Assembly: GCF_000298315.2 (NCBI RefSeq)
Contig: NZ_AEYE02000021.1
Coordinates: 83,402 to 147,401, forward strand
Length of the DNA: 64,000 nucleotides
DNA from: Rhizobium grahamii CCGE 502
GTDB taxonomy: Bacteria > Pseudomonadota > Alphaproteobacteria > Rhizobiales > Rhizobiaceae
Reading direction: 5' to 3'
Shown in pieces: positions 19,456-28,460 of this stretch. Within the stretch, counting starts at the first letter, position 1. Every line of letters begins with the position of its first letter. The notes below the pieces were generated by a model, which saw only the letters and a list, made by a program, of their open reading frames with translations, searched no databases and was not told where the DNA came from. Both the position numbers and the translations under genes were made by a program.

Positions 19456-21491
19456 GCCGGCACCTTGCGGAGATCTTCAGTCAGGGGCCGGTCCGCGAAG
19501 CGATTGCCAACGATCCACTTGGCGAGTAATTGCAGCCCCTCGCGCCAGGTTACGCGGGAATGCCAACCGACGGCCGCCTGAAGCTTGCGGGTGTCGGCAA
19601 CAAAGTAGGACTGGTCGCCTGCCCGCCGGTCGCCGAAGGAGGTCGACAGCGGTTCACCGATGATGGCCTCGATTGTCCGCAGCACGACAAGCAAGCTGAC
19701 GGCATTGGAAGGACCGCCCCCGAGGTTGAAGGCCTGCCCTGCCACGCGGTCGATATTGGCAAGAACGGCGCGATAGGCAGCGACCGCGTCTTCGACATAA
19801 AGAATGTCGCGAACCTGTCGGCCGTCGCCATAGATCGCAATCGGTTCACCACTGAGCGCGCGCATGAGAAAATGGGCGACCCAGCCTTGATCTTCCGTGC
19901 CGAACTGGCGCGGGCCGTAAATACAGCTCATCCGCAAGACAGCGGTCGGAATTCCGAACGACTTGGCGTAATCGAGCACGTATTGGTCGGCGACGCCTTT
20001 CGAGCAGCCGTAAGGGGTGCAAAAATCAAGTGGCCGGTCTTCGGCGACGCCGCGTAGGCGCACGCTCTCATTGGCCGGAATATATCGATCGTCCCCCTCG
20101 CGCATGGTCAGGTCGTCGAGCCCACCATAGACCTTGTTGGTGCTGGCAAAGATGACCGGCGCTCTTCGGCCGGCTTTGCGGACGGCCTCCAGCACGTTTA
20201 TTGTTCCTCGGGCATTGGTCTCGAAGTCGTCGATTGGTCGACTGAGGCTGGTGGTAACGGCCGTCTGGGCGGCGAAGTGAAAGACGGCTTCGGCATCATC
20301 AAAACCGGCCTCGATGCTGCGCAGGTCGCGGATGTCCGCAAGTAGGGGATGAACGCGCTTTCCATGCCGTTCGGTCAGCCATGCGAGGTTCTGATCGACG
20401 CCCGGACGTGCGAGATTGTCAAGAACGATCACGTCCTTACCGTCCTTGAGGAGACTATCGGCAAGGTTAGAGCCAATGAAGCCGCTGCCGCCGGTAATGA
20501 CGACGGGCGCAGCACCCGTGGCAAGATTGGGGCTTGCAAGGCGGCTGACTTCATGGAGCCGTGCGACGCCGCCCTCGATCAGCAGGCGAGCAAGCAGCTT
20601 CGGTTGGTTGTCGTGCGAGACGGCACCGAGATGATAATGGCGCGGATCAAACCACAGGCCCTCCTGGACTGGGACATCCGGCGGCACGTCCCGCCACGAG
20701 TACCAGTACATCCGGTCGGCCGGAACGCTCAGCGCCTTGATGAAGCGGCGCGCCTGCTCCATCTCGTCGTTTCGCCACGTTGAGTAACCGGTTTCGGTGA
20801 TCCAGATTTCGGCGGCCGGTTTGAAGCGATCGAGGATCCTGCGCATCTCGCCAAGATGCATGTCCCAGCCGCCCCAGGTCCCCTCTTCGCTGTCCCAGGT
20901 GCCCGGGAAGCCGTGGAAGCCGACTGCGTCGACGACGCCAAGCACGCCGCGCTCGCCCATCAGGTTCAGCCAATAGGGATCAAAGGGACAGGGACCACCC
21001 AGCACCGGCTTGAAGCCGCGCTGTTTTGCCCAGTGGGCAGCGCCGCCGACCATCTGGCAAAACAGCATGAAGTCACCGTCTTCGCGCCAGTCCCAGTCGA
21101 GCAGGTTGTTCGGCTCGTTCCACAATTCCACATGCGTGAAATGCCGGCCGTAGCGATCAAGAATATGGTCGAGAAAATCGGCATAGGACTTCAGGTTGAC
21201 CGGCGCTCCGGAGGATCGGCCGGTGCGCGACAGGGAGGGCGGCGTATAGTGGAGGCATGGCAGAAGGTCGATGGCTTGGCCCAGCTTCGGGATCAACCAG
21301 TCGAACCAGGTCTGGCCGCCGGGGGCCAGATATTCCGCCCAGGACAGGTGCGTCCGCAGGAAACTCGCCCCGCTTGACAGAATATCCGGCAGGATCTCCT
21401 CGGTTCGCTCGAATTCGCCTGGCCGGAACCATTCGACAAGGCCGTATTGTCTTGGTTGTTGGCAGGGCGGCGTTGGAGAGGCGCTCATCAT
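19452..21491 (-). CDS. Fusion of a clan GH-A glycoside hydrolase-like domain and an NAD-dependent epimerase
   Basis: The 679-residue protein has two domains. Residues about 15-310 form a TIM-barrel glycosidase-like domain with HVELWNEPNNLLDW (acid/base Glu in the WNEPN motif) and IWITETGYSTW (likely nucleophile Glu), as in GH39-type enzymes. Residues about 330-670 form an extended SDR: VVITGGSGFIGSNLADSLL, VFHFAAQTAV, and YGCSKGVADQYVLDYAKSFG, resembling CDP-paratose 2-epimerase or UDP-glucose 4-epimerase. No signal peptide is present, so both domains act in the cytoplasm. The hydrolase domain may therefore act on an intermediate or work as a transglycosidase. Both ends overlap neighbouring genes by four bases. 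Confidence 0.88.
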   Translation of the reverse strand: MMSASPTPPCQQPRQYGLVEWFRPGEFERTEEILPDILSSGASFLRTHLSWAEYLAPGGQTWFDWLIPKLGQAIDLLPCLHYTPPSLSRTGRSSGAPVNLKSYADFLDHILDRYGRHFTHVELWNEPNNLLDWDWREDGDFMLFCQMVGGAAHWAKQRGFKPVLGGPCPFDPYWLNLMGERGVLGVVDAVGFHGFPGTWDSEEGTWGGWDMHLGEMRRILDRFKPAAEIWITETGYSTWRNDEMEQARRFIKALSVPADRMYWYSWRDVPPDVPVQEGLWFDPRHYHLGAVSHDNQPKLLARLLIEGGVARLHEVSRLASPNLATGAAPVVITGGSGFIGSNLADSLLKDGKDVIVLDNLARPGVDQNLAWLTERHGKRVHPLLADIRDLRSIEAGFDDAEAVFHFAAQTAVTTSLSRPIDDFETNARGTINVLEAVRKAGRRAPVIFASTNKVYGGLDDLTMREGDDRYIPANESVRLRGVAEDRPLDFCTPYGCSKGVADQYVLDYAKSFGIPTAVLRMSCIYGPRQFGTEDQGWVAHFLMRALSGEPIAIYGDGRQVRDILYVEDAVAAYRAVLANIDRVAGQAFNLGGGPSNAVSLLVVLRTIEAIIGEPLSTSFGDRRAGDQSYFVADTRKLQAAVGWHSRVTWREGLQLLAKWIVGNRFADRPLTEDLRKVPA

Positions 21492-22594
21492 GACACCAGC
21501 CCCCTTGCTTCCAGTTGCCGCTTCATCTCGGCGCCACGGTCAATGGCGCCGGCGCGCTTGACCCAGTCGGCGAAGGGGCCAAGGGAGTGTTCCAGCCGGA
21601 ATTGCGGCTCGAACCCGAGGAGCTCGCGCGCCTTGGAGATGTCAGCAAAGCAGTTGCGGATATCGCCCGAACGGGCCTTGTTCATGATGTCCGGGACGAT
21701 TTCCGGGACATCCATGGCCTCGGCAAGAAGCGAAGCGACCTGCGCTATCGTATAGGAATTGCCGCTGCCTACATTGATGACATGGCCGGCAGCCGCCTTC
21801 TGTTCATAGGCAAGGCGGAAGGCGCGCGCCACATCCCTGACGTGGATGAAGTCGCGGCGCTGCTCGCCATCTTCGAAAATCATCGGCGGCTGGAGATTTG
21901 CAAGCCGCGAGGCGAAATTGGCCAGAACGCCGGTATAGGGATTGGAAAGGGCCTGACCTGCTCCGAAGACGTTGAAAAGGCGCAGTGCCACCGCGTCCAC
22001 TCCATAGGCCTCGCCATAGATCAGCACCTGGCGTTCCTGGGCGAATTTCGTCAGAGCATAGATCGAGGCAAGATCGACAGGCTTTTCCTCGTCCGTTGCG
22101 ACCGGCACGAGATCATTGCCGTCGGGACCGAGAAGGTTCCACATACCAGCCTTGATGCGGTCGCTCCTGCGGCGAGCAAAGCCGATCCGCTCGCCCCTAG
22201 AGGTACGGTACCGGCCCTCGCCGTAAACGCTCATCGAGGAGGCGACAACGATCCTCTTGATCGGTTTACCAATCATGGCCTCGAGCAGGACAGCTGTACC
22301 GAGATCGTTGCCACCTACATATCTGGCGATCTCGTACATGGATTGTCCGACACCGACCTCGGCAGCCAAATGAATGACGCCGTCCATGCCGTCGAGCGCC
22401 TCTGTAACCGCAGCGCGATCGCAGACATTGCCGCGGATGATGTCGGCCGCCTCCGGCATGCTGGCCTCGGCGTCCCCATGCACCTGATCGATCAGGGCAT
22501 CGAGGATGCGGACCTCGTAATCCGCCTTCAAAAGTTCTTCGGTAACATGTCGGCCGATGAAGCCGCAGCCGCCGGTGACGAGTATTCTTGTCAT
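21488..22594 (-). CDS. NAD-dependent epimerase, dTDP-L-rhamnose 4-epimerase-like
   Basis: The 368-residue extended SDR has MTRILVTGGCGFIGRHVTEE, then VIHLAAEVGVGQSMYEIARY and the segment VVASSMSVYGEG. An insert of about 45 residues separates this from YALTKFAQERQ, the Tyr/Lys pair. The VGVGQSMYEI block and the insert are typical of the dTDP-L-rhamnose 4-epimerase (WbiB) group, which forms dTDP-6-deoxy-L-talose. It is the first gene of the leftward glycan operon, next to a divergent promoter region. The assignment to this sugar is by family resemblance only. Confidence 0.85.
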   Translation of the reverse strand: MTRILVTGGCGFIGRHVTEELLKADYEVRILDALIDQVHGDAEASMPEAADIIRGNVCDRAAVTEALDGMDGVIHLAAEVGVGQSMYEIARYVGGNDLGTAVLLEAMIGKPIKRIVVASSMSVYGEGRYRTSRGERIGFARRRSDRIKAGMWNLLGPDGNDLVPVATDEEKPVDLASIYALTKFAQERQVLIYGEAYGVDAVALRLFNVFGAGQALSNPYTGVLANFASRLANLQPPMIFEDGEQRRDFIHVRDVARAFRLAYEQKAAAGHVINVGSGNSYTIAQVASLLAEAMDVPEIVPDIMNKARSGDIRNCFADISKARELLGFEPQFRLEHSLGPFADWVKRAGAIDRGAEMKRQLEARGLVS

Positions 22595-23062
22595 GGCTAC
22601 CTCTGCACATTTCGTATCTGTGACAGGGCGCCCAACAACGCTTGGCGGTGAATGTTCCTCATCAATGACATCTTTGTCATCTATAACTTCATCAACCCCA
22701 GCATCCTGCCGTCAGTCCGCCCGGACCGGGTGCTTGCGCGCTTGGACGCCAGCAAATTGTGTGATTTTGAGGTCATGTCTAGGAACAGGCTGCCAAAAAG
22801 CCCGTGTGAAGAACCCCTTGATGCCGGTCTCCCGAAAGCCGAGTGCCACTCCAGCATCTTCAACTTCATGATCTTCAACTTCTTCCGGAACAGTTTGACG
22901 TCTTGTCAGTTCGGGGGGCCTTGATGCGTCATAAAGCTGTCTGCCGTCCGGGCGGAAATAGCGTCCGCATCGGAAGATGCCTGTGCGACCTGTCAAAAGA
23001 GCCCGTTGATCGGGAACCAGAGTGGCTGGAACAGGCAGCCAAGTTCAAATGAGGAGACCGTT
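22595..23062. other. Divergent promoter region of the glycan cluster
   Basis: About 470 bases separate the leftward eight-gene operon from the rightward dehydrogenase gene. The left half (22650-22700) is AT-richer than its surroundings. Small frames here have no recognisable domain. The stretch probably holds both promoters and a long untranslated leader. No clear operator palindrome was seen. Confidence 0.5.
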
Positions 23063-24046
23063 ATGGACATGTCCGGAGATAGACGCGCGACATTGATGGC
23101 GGCAATCGTGACCGGTCCTGGCACGATCAATGTCGTCAAAGGCGACCTACCTCTGCCAACTGGCCGGCAGGTTCGCATCCGGCTGGAAGGCTGCGGCGTA
23201 TGCGCATCGAACCTGACGCCGTGGTCGGGACCCGATTGGATGCAGTTTCCGACAGAGCCCGGCGGCCTTGGGCACGAAGGCTGGGGGGTGATTGACGAAA
23301 TCGGCCCCGGCGTCCACGACCTTCGCATTGGCGACCGCGTGGCTGCCCTCAGCTACCATGCCTATGCCAGCCATGACATCGCCGATGAAGACATGGTGGT
23401 GCGCCTGCCACCCGAGCTCGATGGACAACCCTTTCCCGGCGAGCCGCTCGGTTGTGCCATGAATATCTTCAGCCGCGCAGTTATAAGCGCTGGCCAGACC
23501 GTTGCGATCATCGGTATCGGTTTCCTCGGCGCACTCTTGACCCAGCTTGCCGTCGACGCCGGTGCACACGTGATCGCCATATCGCGTCGCCAGGCCTCGC
23601 TCGACGTCGCCGAGCGACTTGGGGCTGCTCATAGAATCCTGATGGACGATCACTGGCGCATCATTGAGGAGGTCCGTTCGTTGACCGACGGTCGTTTCTG
23701 CGACCGGGTGATCGAAGCTGTGGGCAAACAATGGCCACTCGACCTTGCCGGCGAGCTGACGATGGAGCGCGGGCGTCTGGTCGTCGCCGGTTACCACCAG
23801 GATGGTCCGCGGCAGGTTAACATGCAGATGTGGAATTGGCGCGGCCTCGATATCATCAACGCTCATGAGCGCGACCCTAAGATTTACGTCGCTGGCATCC
23901 GCCTGGCGATCGAGGCGATCGCTTCAAAACGCCTCGACCCGCTGTCGCTCTACACCCACAGCTATCCGCTGGATCGGCTCGATCAAGCTCTCAACGACAC
24001 GCGGGACCGTCCAGGAAATTTCCTCAAAGCGCTGGTGATCTACTGA
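23063..24046 (+). CDS. Zinc-type medium-chain dehydrogenase/reductase
   Basis: The ATG at 23063 (MDMSGDRRATL) is chosen for its GAGGAG ribosome site; it gives 327 residues. The catalytic-domain motif is GCGVCASNLTPW (zinc-binding Cys), followed by GGLGHEGWGVID (His/Glu). A coenzyme domain follows with VAIIGIGFLGALLTQLAVDAG. The four-cysteine structural zinc lobe of classical ADHs is absent. It overlaps the Gfo/Idh/MocA gene by one base (TGATG). The pair probably oxidises and reduces a sugar or cyclitol used by the adjacent glycosyltransferase operon. Confidence 0.9.
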   Translation: MDMSGDRRATLMAAIVTGPGTINVVKGDLPLPTGRQVRIRLEGCGVCASNLTPWSGPDWMQFPTEPGGLGHEGWGVIDEIGPGVHDLRIGDRVAALSYHAYASHDIADEDMVVRLPPELDGQPFPGEPLGCAMNIFSRAVISAGQTVAIIGIGFLGALLTQLAVDAGAHVIAISRRQASLDVAERLGAAHRILMDDHWRIIEEVRSLTDGRFCDRVIEAVGKQWPLDLAGELTMERGRLVVAGYHQDGPRQVNMQMWNWRGLDIINAHERDPKIYVAGIRLAIEAIASKRLDPLSLYTHSYPLDRLDQALNDTRDRPGNFLKALVIY

Positions 24047-25083
24047 TGAACGGGATGATTTCCAACCATATTGCCAATCGAGACATAGCAGGCCAGGCCA
24101 GGCCGTTGCGGCTTGGTTTCCTCGGTGTCGGCTGGATCGGCCTCAATCGCATGCGCGCCCTGACGCAGAGCGGGGTTGCCGAGGCCGTGGCGATCGCCGA
24201 TCCTTCGCCGCAGATGATCAAGGAGGCAAAGACGATAAGCCCTGAGGCGAGACATGTTGCAAGCCTTGGCGATCTTCTCACCGAGAACCTCGACGGCGTT
24301 GTCATTGCCACACCGAGCGCAAACCATGCCCTGCAATCCATCCAGACCCTGGAGGCCGGCATGGCGGTGTTCTGCCAGAAGCCACTCGGGCGAACCGCCG
24401 CAGAGGTGCGGGCCGTCGTGTCGGCCGCAAGAGCGGCGGATCGGCTGCTGGGGGTCGATCTGTCCTATCGGCATACGCGTGCAATGCAGGCCATTCGTAC
24501 GATCGCCCAGAGCGGGGAGTTGGGCAAAATCTTTTCCGTCGACGTGACGTTTCACAACGCTTATGGCCCGGATAAGGCCTGGTTTTACGATAGGAGCCTC
24601 TCGGGGGGCGGATGCGTCATCGACCTCGGCGTCCACCTGATCGATCTGGTCTTGTGGATCCTGAACTTTCCCGGGATCATCGACGTATCGAGCCGGCTGA
24701 TGCGCGAGGGTGAGGTGCTGACGAGCCCGTCGGACGCGGTCGAGGACTACGCCCTGGCGACGCTGGAACTTGAGGGCGGCACCACTGTGCGCCTTGCCTG
24801 TTCCTGGAGACTGCAGGCCGGTCGCGATGCGGTGATCGAGGCACAGCTGTTCGGCACCAATGGCGGCTGCGCGTTTAAAAATGTCGAAGGCTCCTTCTAT
24901 GACTTCACTGCCGAGCGCTATCGCGGCACCCAGCGTGAAACGCTTGTCGAGCCTCCGGACGACTGGGGCGGCCGTGCGGCCATCGGGTGGGCGCGGCGGC
25001 TTCATCGCAACAGCGGCTTTGATCCTGAGTGTGAGAGCAGTATTGGCGTCGCCGAAGCTATCGAGCGCATCTACGGAATTTGA
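24046..25083 (+). CDS. Gfo/Idh/MocA-family oxidoreductase
   Basis: The 345-residue protein has a Rossmann start LRLGFLGVGWIGLNRMRAL, the family signature block AVFCQKPLGRTAAEVRAVV (the EKP-type motif, here QKP), and GGGCVIDLGVHLIDLVLWIL with the catalytic Asp and His in DLGVHLID. Such enzymes oxidise or reduce sugars and inositols with NAD(P). The usual Glu of EKP is replaced by Gln. It is translationally coupled to the dehydrogenase. A terminator was not identified after it. Confidence 0.92.
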   Translation: MNGMISNHIANRDIAGQARPLRLGFLGVGWIGLNRMRALTQSGVAEAVAIADPSPQMIKEAKTISPEARHVASLGDLLTENLDGVVIATPSANHALQSIQTLEAGMAVFCQKPLGRTAAEVRAVVSAARAADRLLGVDLSYRHTRAMQAIRTIAQSGELGKIFSVDVTFHNAYGPDKAWFYDRSLSGGGCVIDLGVHLIDLVLWILNFPGIIDVSSRLMREGEVLTSPSDAVEDYALATLELEGGTTVRLACSWRLQAGRDAVIEAQLFGTNGGCAFKNVEGSFYDFTAERYRGTQRETLVEPPDDWGGRAAIGWARRLHRNSGFDPECESSIGVAEAIERIYGI

Positions 25084-25170
25084 TCGGCAGAACAAAAATC
25101 GGCGAGCGGGTTGGGAACAGCACTCCTCCACCGAAGTTTGACGCATCATCGAAGAAACGCCAGATCGCTC

Positions 25171-25437
25171 ATGCCGCGACGCTTTACATCAAGACGGAAG
25201 AGGAAGGCCAATCCGAGCGACCTGATTGCCAGGAGCAGCTTGCCGCACTGGATCATCAGCGCCCTGCGGGCAAGCGGCGTCAGACGTTTCAGTAAGCTTG
25301 CCACCTTCCGTGATGACGAGATCCTCAGTATTCAAGGGATCGGCCCGCGAGCACTCTTTCTGATCCGCCAGGGAATGGTTGATGCAACGGCGACGCCAGG
25401 CCCGGGAACCGACGACCGGGAAAGCTCAATCGGTTAA
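25171..25437 (+). CDS. Small basic helix-hairpin-helix protein
   Basis: From the ATG at 25171 the product has 88 residues: a very basic N-terminus (MPRRFTSRRKRKANPSDLI), then WIISALRASGVRRFSKLATF and a helix-hairpin-helix core DEILSIQGIGPRALFLIRQG. The HhH with GIGP turn resembles the RNA polymerase alpha C-terminal domain or RuvA-type non-specific DNA-binding units. A DNA-binding function is likely but the role is unknown. No good Shine-Dalgarno sequence precedes the ATG, so the start is uncertain. Confidence 0.55.
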   Translation: MPRRFTSRRKRKANPSDLIARSSLPHWIISALRASGVRRFSKLATFRDDEILSIQGIGPRALFLIRQGMVDATATPGPGTDDRESSIG

Positions 25438-25569
25438 GACGCCCGACGGCCTGCTGAAACGATCATTTCAGCGACCGCCGAACTTCGAGATAGTCAAGTT
25501 AGCGTGCCGGTTTCGCGTCGCCGTTTAACGCCGGGGGCGGCTGCCGCGGCACAGCGATGAGCATCACGA

Positions 25570-26097
25570 CTACTCCCTCGACTTCTCTTCCAGCACATCG
25601 AGAACGCCCTCAGGGGTAATGTCTTCTCGTAGTTCCGCAAGCTCCTCTTCTTCCTTGAGATCGACACCGAGCTTGTCGGCGATGGCGGACATCACGTTGA
25701 GAAGCTGGGTCGTCTCATATTCTGCAAGCAAAGATATCTGGAGATTGAGGTCAGCGCGTTTGTCGTCGGCTTCCGACATTCGGTTCTGGCTTATCATGAC
25801 GAATGTCGAGATGAAGATGGCTTCGACCGAGGCGACCATGGCAAGGACGACGAGAGAGGGATCGAATGCAGGCAGAACCGGAAATAGCCCGACATTTAGG
25901 GCAATCCACAACCCGAAAACGAAAGCATGGATATAGACGAAGGTCATCGAGCCTGCAAAGCGCGTGATGCGTTCGGCAAGGCGATCTTGGAGAGACGCTC
26001 GTCTGGCCTCTTCCTTCCTGCGTTCGAGAATCGCCTGAATGTTCCGGTCCAGGCGACTGGAAATGGTTGCGGTATCAGCGGCGGCTTGTTTGGGCAT
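25570..26097 (-). CDS. DUF1003 membrane protein
   Basis: The 175-residue protein has a basic cytoplasmic N-terminus, then two membrane segments: TFVYIHAFVFGLWIALNVGL and DPSLVVLAMVASVEAIFISTF. SQNRMSEADDKRADLNLQIS follows and is a DUF1003 hallmark, with a helical acidic tail after it. The family occurs widely in rhizobia and cyanobacteria and is often linked to stress responses, but it has no known biochemical role. It stands alone here. The Gln-Asn-Arg block after TM2 is fully conserved in the family. Confidence 0.9.
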   Translation of the reverse strand: MPKQAAADTATISSRLDRNIQAILERRKEEARRASLQDRLAERITRFAGSMTFVYIHAFVFGLWIALNVGLFPVLPAFDPSLVVLAMVASVEAIFISTFVMISQNRMSEADDKRADLNLQISLLAEYETTQLLNVMSAIADKLGVDLKEEEELAELREDITPEGVLDVLEEKSRE

Positions 26098-26795
26098 GGC
26101 GTCAACTCCAGTAGATACCTACCAACATCGATCGGCGATCTCTGTTCCGCAGAGGCCAGTGCTGCAACTGTCGATATTGTTGGCGCTTCTGCAGGCGAAG
26201 CATGCGGCCAGCTGGTAATCGAGTTCTGCGCTGGCCTTCATTCTCTTCAGCCTTGCCCACTTCCCGCACCACCCGCGTGTCCTCATCCATGTTTTATTTT
26301 CAACGAGCGGAAGGTTCGAGAAGGGTGAGGGATGGCGAGCGTTTCATAAAACGCGGAATGTCGTGTGCCTTAACGCGATTGATTGCGAACTCCGCAAAGC
26401 CAGTTCCGGCCCTAAGGCGCGGAGTTCAAGCGAGGTTTCCTCAACCAGTTCCAGAAACCGTCCTGCGAAGCGCTGCACATGAACGTGCCAAAGTCGCCGC
26501 TGCAGCATGGGAAGCTTAGGCGAACTCGCGCAAGAGCCCGAGTCGGGCGATCTGAAAAGCAACCATCTTAAGCAGGCTGCGAGGAAGCCGTGCAGACATG
26601 ACTCCGGCACGGTTCGCAACCATCCTTGTCTCCGCCCTGCTCTTCTAGGACTGCAACGGAGGACGGTACGCGTCAACGGCGGGCTTTACGCATTTAGCTA
26701 GACGAGAGACCAGAGCCGTGCCCCCATGTACTATGCGCTTGCCGAATATTTTTCGAGAAAGAAGGTGATACCGAGCCGGTGAGGACGGATCTTCG
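26098..26795. other. Intergenic region without a supported gene
   Basis: About 700 bases between the DUF1003 gene and the small hypothetical gene at 26796. Open frames on both strands are short, compositionally atypical and lack recognisable domains or ribosome sites. It could hold decayed genes or regulatory RNA, but nothing is supported. Confidence 0.4.
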
Positions 26796-27023
26796 TCATG
26801 CAGCAGCCTTTGAAGAGCGGGTGACGGCAAGATGCCGTTTGATCGCTTGATGGATATCGGTGACTGTGTCGAACAACTGATTGTCCAGATCGATGACATG
26901 GAAACGAACGGCAATAAACCTCAGCCGGCCCTCTCCAGGGACAGCGATGCCGACCTCTTGACCACCAAAGATAACAGCTTGCCTTTGCATAAACGCCCCG
27001 CGCGAAGAACTTCGGCGCACCAT
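26796..27023 (-). CDS. Small conserved-looking hypothetical protein
   Basis: The protein has 75 residues from the ATG at 27023; an internal ATG at 26990 (MQRQAVIFGGQEVG) is also possible. The body RQAVIFGGQEVGIAVPGEG, then FIAVRFHVIDLDNQLFD, reads as a compact beta-rich domain and looks like the small rhizobial proteins of unknown function near stress genes. The ATG overlaps the stop of the preceding frame as TAATG, suggesting translational coupling. No function can be assigned. Confidence 0.5.
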   Translation of the reverse strand: MVRRSSSRGAFMQRQAVIFGGQEVGIAVPGEGRLRFIAVRFHVIDLDNQLFDTVTDIHQAIKRHLAVTRSSKAAA

Positions 27024-27529
27024 TAGCAAGATCGAATGAAAGATTTACGACGGGCAACCAACGGTAGTAAGTAAAATGCGCGCGCGGCCGCCGAAATGCC
27101 GAAACGACATTTTGAACAGCGCGTGCCGTAGAGGTCTGAACGCTTAAGCCGACCAGGATCCGCCCGGGACAGCAACATCTTCGGCCGCCAAAGACGGACG
27201 CGACCCGACGCTCCCCACGTCGGGCCGCGCAGGCAGCAGCTTGGGACGATCCCTGACCGCGACGCTGAGCCTGTAGAAGGACCTGTTTCACTGTATTGCC
27301 CGTAGCCCAAGGCATGGGTCAACGTCGCTTGAGGGCCGGGAAACCTTGAAATCAGGAGACTAGTGAGTTCCTCCTGAGTGCTATGGCCCTGAAGAAAGAG
27401 ATCGATAGCTGCGCTGCAGAGGGTTCTTGATGCCTGTTCGTCCGGAGCGGCCCCGTAGTGGTTGTACCAAGTCTTAACCGACCGAGAAAGCACCGCCATG
27501 TCAGCATCTTGAATACGCCCGTTGATCAT
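27023..27529 (-). CDS. Small hypothetical protein with an atypical C-terminal extension
   Basis: The start is taken at the ATG at 27529 (MINGRIQDADMAVLSRSVKT), which follows AAAGG. The first 75 residues (ADMAVLSRSVKTWYNHYG, then LCSAAIDLFLQGHSTQEELT) look like a helical domain found in short rhizobial hypothetical proteins. The last 90 residues are rich in Arg, Ser and Cys, differ in composition and look like an out-of-frame tail. A frameshift near 27310 would explain this. It is divergent from the Crp-like regulator and may be controlled by it. Confidence 0.5.
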   Translation of the reverse strand: MINGRIQDADMAVLSRSVKTWYNHYGAAPDEQASRTLCSAAIDLFLQGHSTQEELTSLLISRFPGPQATLTHALGYGQYSETGPSTGSASRSGIVPSCCLRGPTWGASGRVRLWRPKMLLSRADPGRLKRSDLYGTRCSKCRFGISAAARAFYLLPLVARRKSFIRSC

Positions 27530-27709
27530 TGCCAACCTTTCGTGCTCACTAAACGCGACGGATTGTGATGATGGTATATTAGAGGTCAATGGAAAACGTG
27601 TGTACGCCATCGTACTTGAATGAAAAAGTGCGGAGCCTATTCTCGCATCAGGGACAGACCTGTTGCTAATCTGAACCGGAAACAAAAGTCAGCGAGCTGG
27701 GGAGCTTCG

Positions 27710-28417
27710 ATGCCGTCGCAAGCAGACATCAACAACCGAATGCTCAAGGCTCTGACAGCTGACGACTTCGATCTTCTCGCGAAGCATTTGGAAGCTGTCG
27801 AACTGCCTGGCAACTTTCTGATGGCAGAGCCCTACAAGGCACTCGATTTCGTTTATTTTCCGGAAAGTGGAATTGGATCAGTGATGGCGGTCGCCGCAAC
27901 TGGACAGATGGCTGAGGCCGGGATGTTCGGCCGAGAAGGGTTTGTTCCGACTGCTACAATCATAGGTGATGATCTCGTTCCTTATTTGATTGAAATTCAT
28001 GTGCCGGGAACGGGATATAGAGTGCCAATTGAAGCAATGCGTCAGGCAACGATGAAAAGCCCGACTCTTCAGGTCCCGATGATCAAATACATGCACGTCT
28101 TTGCCACCCAGGTGGCGTACACGTCACTGGCGAATGCGAAGTACGACGTGGAACAACGCCTCGCGCGCTGGATTCTAATGTGTCATGACCGGCTTGGCTC
28201 TGACGAAATGGCCATTACCCATGAGTACATCGCTCTTATGCTCGGCGTACGAAGGCCAAGCGTGACCACGAGCTTGCATATACTTGAAGGCAAGCGTCTT
28301 ATTCGTTCCAGCCGTGGCTCTGTGATGGTAAGGGATAGAAGAGGGCTGGAGGCCCTCGCCGCAAGTTCCTACGGTGTTCCCGAACTGGAGTTCGAACGGC
28401 TTCTAGGAAAAACGTGA
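27710..28417 (+). CDS. Crp/Fnr-family transcriptional regulator
   Basis: The protein has 235 residues from the ATG at 27710, which follows GGGGAG; an in-frame extension to 27620 is unlikely. The cyclic-nucleotide-like sensor domain covers about residues 20-140 (FVYFPESGIGSVMAVAATGQ). The C-terminal winged helix has ITHEYIALMLGVRRPSVTTS. No cysteine cluster like that of FNR is present, so it is not an Fe-S oxygen sensor. Similar rhizobial regulators lie beside small stress genes. The gene is followed by a hairpin terminator. Confidence 0.92.
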   Translation: MPSQADINNRMLKALTADDFDLLAKHLEAVELPGNFLMAEPYKALDFVYFPESGIGSVMAVAATGQMAEAGMFGREGFVPTATIIGDDLVPYLIEIHVPGTGYRVPIEAMRQATMKSPTLQVPMIKYMHVFATQVAYTSLANAKYDVEQRLARWILMCHDRLGSDEMAITHEYIALMLGVRRPSVTTSLHILEGKRLIRSSRGSVMVRDRRGLEALAASSYGVPELEFERLLGKT

Positions 28418-28460
28418 AGGCTGGGCTTCTAAGGCTACATCCGCCGACCCAGCTTCTTTC
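28418..28460 (+). terminator. Hairpin terminator after the Crp-family gene
   Basis: GCTGGG at 28420-28425 pairs with CCCAGC at 28448-28453 just after the stop codon, followed by TTCTTTC. The loop is long (22 bases) and the T tract is interrupted, so it may be a weak Rho-independent terminator. Confidence 0.45.

Noticed and set aside
21515-22651. Long plus-strand open frame (378 codons) opposite the epimerase gene
   Set aside because: It is the antisense shadow of a GC-rich gene with clear SDR motifs on the other strand; no domain or good start in the plus frame.
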